The notes under the pieces were generated by a model. That model had not been told where the DNA came from and made no database searches. It saw nothing but the letters and a program-made list of their open reading frames with translations. Of a DNA stretch of 55,123 bases, positions 53,426-55,123 are shown in pieces (the first letter of the stretch is position 1; each line of letters begins with the position of its first letter). This DNA comes from an uncultured Bacteroidales bacterium (lineage in GTDB: Bacteria > Bacteroidota > Bacteroidia > Bacteroidales > P3), in NCBI GenBank assembly GCA_905234665.1, contig CAJOIV010000007.1, positions 5,690 through 60,812 of the forward strand. Direction: 5' to 3'. Made by a program: the position numbers and the translations under genes.

Positions 53426-54444
53426 AATCCTAAATGTATTCTCAGGGGTGGACGATTGCCAATATGGAGTATATAATCGTCGCGGGAGACGACGCTAAGA
53501 TAACCTGCAGAGTTTATGGTGCCCGCATTCGGGAAGAGATTAATGGAACAAATTCTTCCTGCCGTTTGTGCAGACACGAGCGTGCCATTCATATCATAAA
53601 CCCGCACCAATTCACCCTCTGCACCTGTAATGGTAAGGAGATTGCCATTGATTGAAATAGTCAAGTCATTGTCCTGCAGCGACGGGGGAGGAAGCTCCTC
53701 TGTACTATTCAATTCCTTCAGAATTTCCGACAATTCCAACGATGGCAAGTGTTCCAACGGTTCTTGCTGCGACTTGCTGATGACCTCCACGGAAGGAATC
53801 GAGTTCTGTGGCATTGTCGAGGGGGCGATCAATGAGTCTGTTCGTTCCGGGATGGTATCAACTGGCAACTCTTCCTGATTTTTCTCGCCGAAGACAAATT
53901 GACGCCATTGCGGGACCACGGCAACGGCGATGGCAGATGTAGCCAACATGGCAAGCAATACCAATGCTACCCTCTGCATCTTGATAATAGCACGCCGCAT
54001 CCGCTGATAAACCGTATTGCGACTAATGCCCATCCTCTTGCCAATCTCATCGCCATGATAACCCTCGAAATACAATTGAATCAACTGTTTCTCCTCCTGA
54101 CTAAGGACAGACATCAGGCTGTCAAGAAGTTCTTTTTGACTTTGGGGATTCTCGTCGGCAAGTCTATCGGCTATGACATCCGTCATCGGCACTGTCGACA
54201 GTTTCCTTCTCCGGGTAATCTGTGAGAACACCGAGCGGGCTTGCCAACGTACCCAAACTCTTTCCACCCTGGGAGTGGCATCATCACGTAACTTATCGAG
54301 ATTATTCCATAATGCCACTGAAACCTCCTGAAACAAATCCGCACACCTGTCACGGTCACCGTTTGCATAACGCAGACACAACTGCCACAGCATGTCCCTG
54401 TGGCGCATCAGCAAATCGGTGTATTCACTATGGCGATCCATCAT
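53422..54444 (-). CDS. ECF sigma factor fused to a membrane helix and a periplasmic T9SS-sorting-like domain
   Basis: 340 residues. Region 2 is at about 8-80 (DLFQEVSVALWNNL) and region 4 at about 105-155 (LIQLYFEGYHGDEIGKRMGISRNTVYQRM), a standard ECF sigma-70 layout. A single hydrophobic helix follows (159-177). The acidic, Pro/Ser-rich stretch 186-258 would be periplasmic. The last 80 residues (LTISINGNLLTITGAEGELV, RVYDMNGTLV, DYILHIGNRPPLRIHL) resemble a T9SS type-A sorting domain, yet the protein has no signal peptide. No separate anti-sigma gene adjoins it. Tethering by the helix is inferred; release could require proteolysis. Confidence 0.85.
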   Translation of the reverse strand: MMDRHSEYTDLLMRHRDMLWQLCLRYANGDRDRCADLFQEVSVALWNNLDKLRDDATPRVERVWVRWQARSVFSQITRRRKLSTVPMTDVIADRLADENPQSQKELLDSLMSVLSQEEKQLIQLYFEGYHGDEIGKRMGISRNTVYQRMRRAIIKMQRVALVLLAMLATSAIAVAVVPQWRQFVFGEKNQEELPVDTIPERTDSLIAPSTMPQNSIPSVEVISKSQQEPLEHLPSLELSEILKELNSTEELPPPSLQDNDLTISINGNLLTITGAEGELVRVYDMNGTLVSAQTAGRICSINLFPNAGTINSAGYLSVVSRDDYILHIGNRPPLRIHLGL

Positions 54445-54539
54445 ACTTCAACAGAATATTTGTCACTTCAAAAGCCTAATAGACATTTTTGAGGTGAAAT
54501 CTGACAGTGTTGATATTTTTTTTCGCGAACCAAAACAAA

Positions 54540-54650
54540 ATAAGGGAGTCCCATTGTGAGAATCCCTTAAAAAGATTGGCGGCAACCCACTTCAGTAAGT
54601 CTTCCACATCTCGATGCAATTTGGGGATATGGTTTATCACCAAACTCCAG
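54540..54650 (-). pseudogene. Degenerate duplicate of the 5S rRNA 3' end plus terminator
   Basis: GATTGGCGGCAACCCACTT (54574-54592) closely matches GACTGGCGGCGACCTACTT at the 5S end (55063-55081), and CGATGC followed by GGGG recurs downstream in both. The preceding AAGGGAGT...AATCCCTT stem (54542-54569) parallels the 5S terminator stem at 55032-55054. On the minus strand this stem is followed by TTATTTTGTTTT and may still terminate the MNT transcript. The homology is by eye; the gap 54445-54539 shows nothing else. Confidence 0.5.
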
Positions 54651-54672
54651 AGAAACCCTAGGGTAACTCTTG

Positions 54673-54978
54673 CTATACTCGTCCATATATCTGAACTTTG
54701 GTACGGTTGACCACATTACGGAATATGGGATTACGGATAGCGTTATCCTCCACAAGATCCACCTCGCGACCTAACAATTCACTCAGCGCCGTGGACATTT
54801 GCAAATAATTGTCGGCATAATTCTCCACGGGCATTATCTTAAACGTGACCAGAAAGTCTATATCGCTGTTGTCATTGAATTTCTCCGTCAACACGGAGCC
54901 GAAGACAGACAACTGCGACACAGCATGCTGGCTGCAAATCCGTTTTATCCCTTCTATATTTCTTTCGATTATCGACAT
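54673..54978 (-). CDS. MNT-type nucleotidyltransferase (minimal, antitoxin-like)
   Basis: 101 residues with the nucleotidyltransferase motif VFGSVLTEKFNDNSDIDFLV (G-S-x10-D-x-D), followed by ALSELLGREVDLVEDNAI. These minimal MNT proteins typically act with a HEPN toxin and AMPylate it. No HEPN gene lies next to it here: downstream is repeat and upstream is the rRNA operon end. It may be a solitary remnant or act in trans. Confidence 0.9.
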   Translation of the reverse strand: MSIIERNIEGIKRICSQHAVSQLSVFGSVLTEKFNDNSDIDFLVTFKIMPVENYADNYLQMSTALSELLGREVDLVEDNAIRNPIFRNVVNRTKVQIYGRV

Positions 54979-55024
54979 ACTTCCCTATAACGGCAATGCG
55001 GTTGTATTATTGTGTATGCGCAAC

Positions 55025-55054
55025 AAAAAAAGGGAGCCTCTGAATGAGACTCCC
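55025..55054 (-). terminator. rRNA operon terminator
   Basis: On the minus strand GGGAGTCTC (55054 to 55046), loop ATTCA, GAGGCTCCC (55040 to 55032) form a 9-bp stem with one mismatch, followed by seven T. Confidence 0.85.
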
Positions 55055-55064
55055 TCTTGAAGGA

Positions 55065-55123
55065 CTGGCGGCGACCTACTTTTCCACAAACAAGTGCAGT
55101 ATCATCGGCGATGCGGGGCTTAA
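55065..55123 (-). rRNA. rrf: 5S rRNA, 3' part only (window edge)
   Basis: The reverse complement contains CGCCGATGATACTGCACTTG followed by TTTGTGGAAAAGTAGGTCGCCGCC, the conserved 3' half of bacterial 5S rRNA. The 5' half is outside the window. The end near 55065 is estimated from helix I (GGCGGC region). It presumably closes an rRNA operon transcribed on the minus strand. Confidence 0.88.

Overview
The window reads as chromosomal DNA from a GC-rich member of the Bacteroidales. The grounds are: Bacteroidetes-type promoters (TTTG, then 19-20 nt, then TAnnTTTG) upstream of the tRNA-Met, rnfB and kamD; type IX secretion (T9SS) cargo with gliding-type (CHU_C) and type-A sorting domains; an rnf operon in the order B-C-D-G-E; Bacteroidetes-restricted families (DUF4254, DUF3078, DUF4249-like, a 29-residue COX24/AURKAIP1-type protein); and almost no Shine-Dalgarno sites. 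Genus cannot be fixed by reading.

Layout. 1-3460 (mostly minus): 3'-truncated hemW carrying an in-frame palindromic insertion, meaB, tRNA-Met, a SPOR protein and a tandem universal stress protein. 3461-4040: a foldback repeat and the rnf promoter. 4041-8586: rnfBCDGE without rnfA. 8665-17148: a small secreted protein, two very large T9SS cargo proteins and a Usp-like protein. 17275-21924: dnaG, a sigma-54 activator and aroA. 21933-23035 (minus): a split chromate-type transporter pair. 23160-30745: yajC, a tolC/adaptor/RND efflux operon, a PII-like protein and an SGNH hydrolase with a T9SS tail. 30761-35957 (minus): a DUF4249-like lipoprotein, a GH2-like protein lacking its catalytic residues, and a small beta-barrel. 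35963-39023 (minus): a CoA-transferase B subunit with lysine 5,6-aminomutase kamE/kamD. 39365-42638 (minus): RNase G, the 29-residue protein, HU, a CPBP protease and tRNA-Arg(CCG). 42718-43893 (minus): luxS and mtnN. 43988-51351: an orphan sensor kinase, a GT9/DUF4254/DUF3078 group, an SDR, a DUF1846 protein and a YcxB-like membrane protein. 51573-54444 (minus): three overlapping genes headed by an ECF sigma factor fused to a membrane helix and a periplasmic domain that resembles a T9SS sorting domain. 54673-55123 (minus): a lone MNT nucleotidyltransferase and the 3' end of a 5S rRNA gene.

How the genes fit together. Rnf (ferredoxin:NAD+ oxidoreductase) and the lysine-fermentation genes suggest an amino-acid-fermenting anaerobe, with MeaB implying B12-dependent methylmalonyl-CoA mutase elsewhere. 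MtnN and LuxS recycle S-adenosylhomocysteine and produce AI-2. The T9SS cargo proteins imply a complete T9SS elsewhere in the genome.

The most unusual elements are the membrane-tethered sigma factor with its two translationally coupled partners; the 192-bp inverted-repeat element spliced in frame into hemW; a genome-style habit of filling intercistronic gaps with 10-15 nt degenerate tandem repeats that also leak into coding sequence; and the GH2 pseudoenzyme. All family assignments come from reading motifs by eye; no database search was run.
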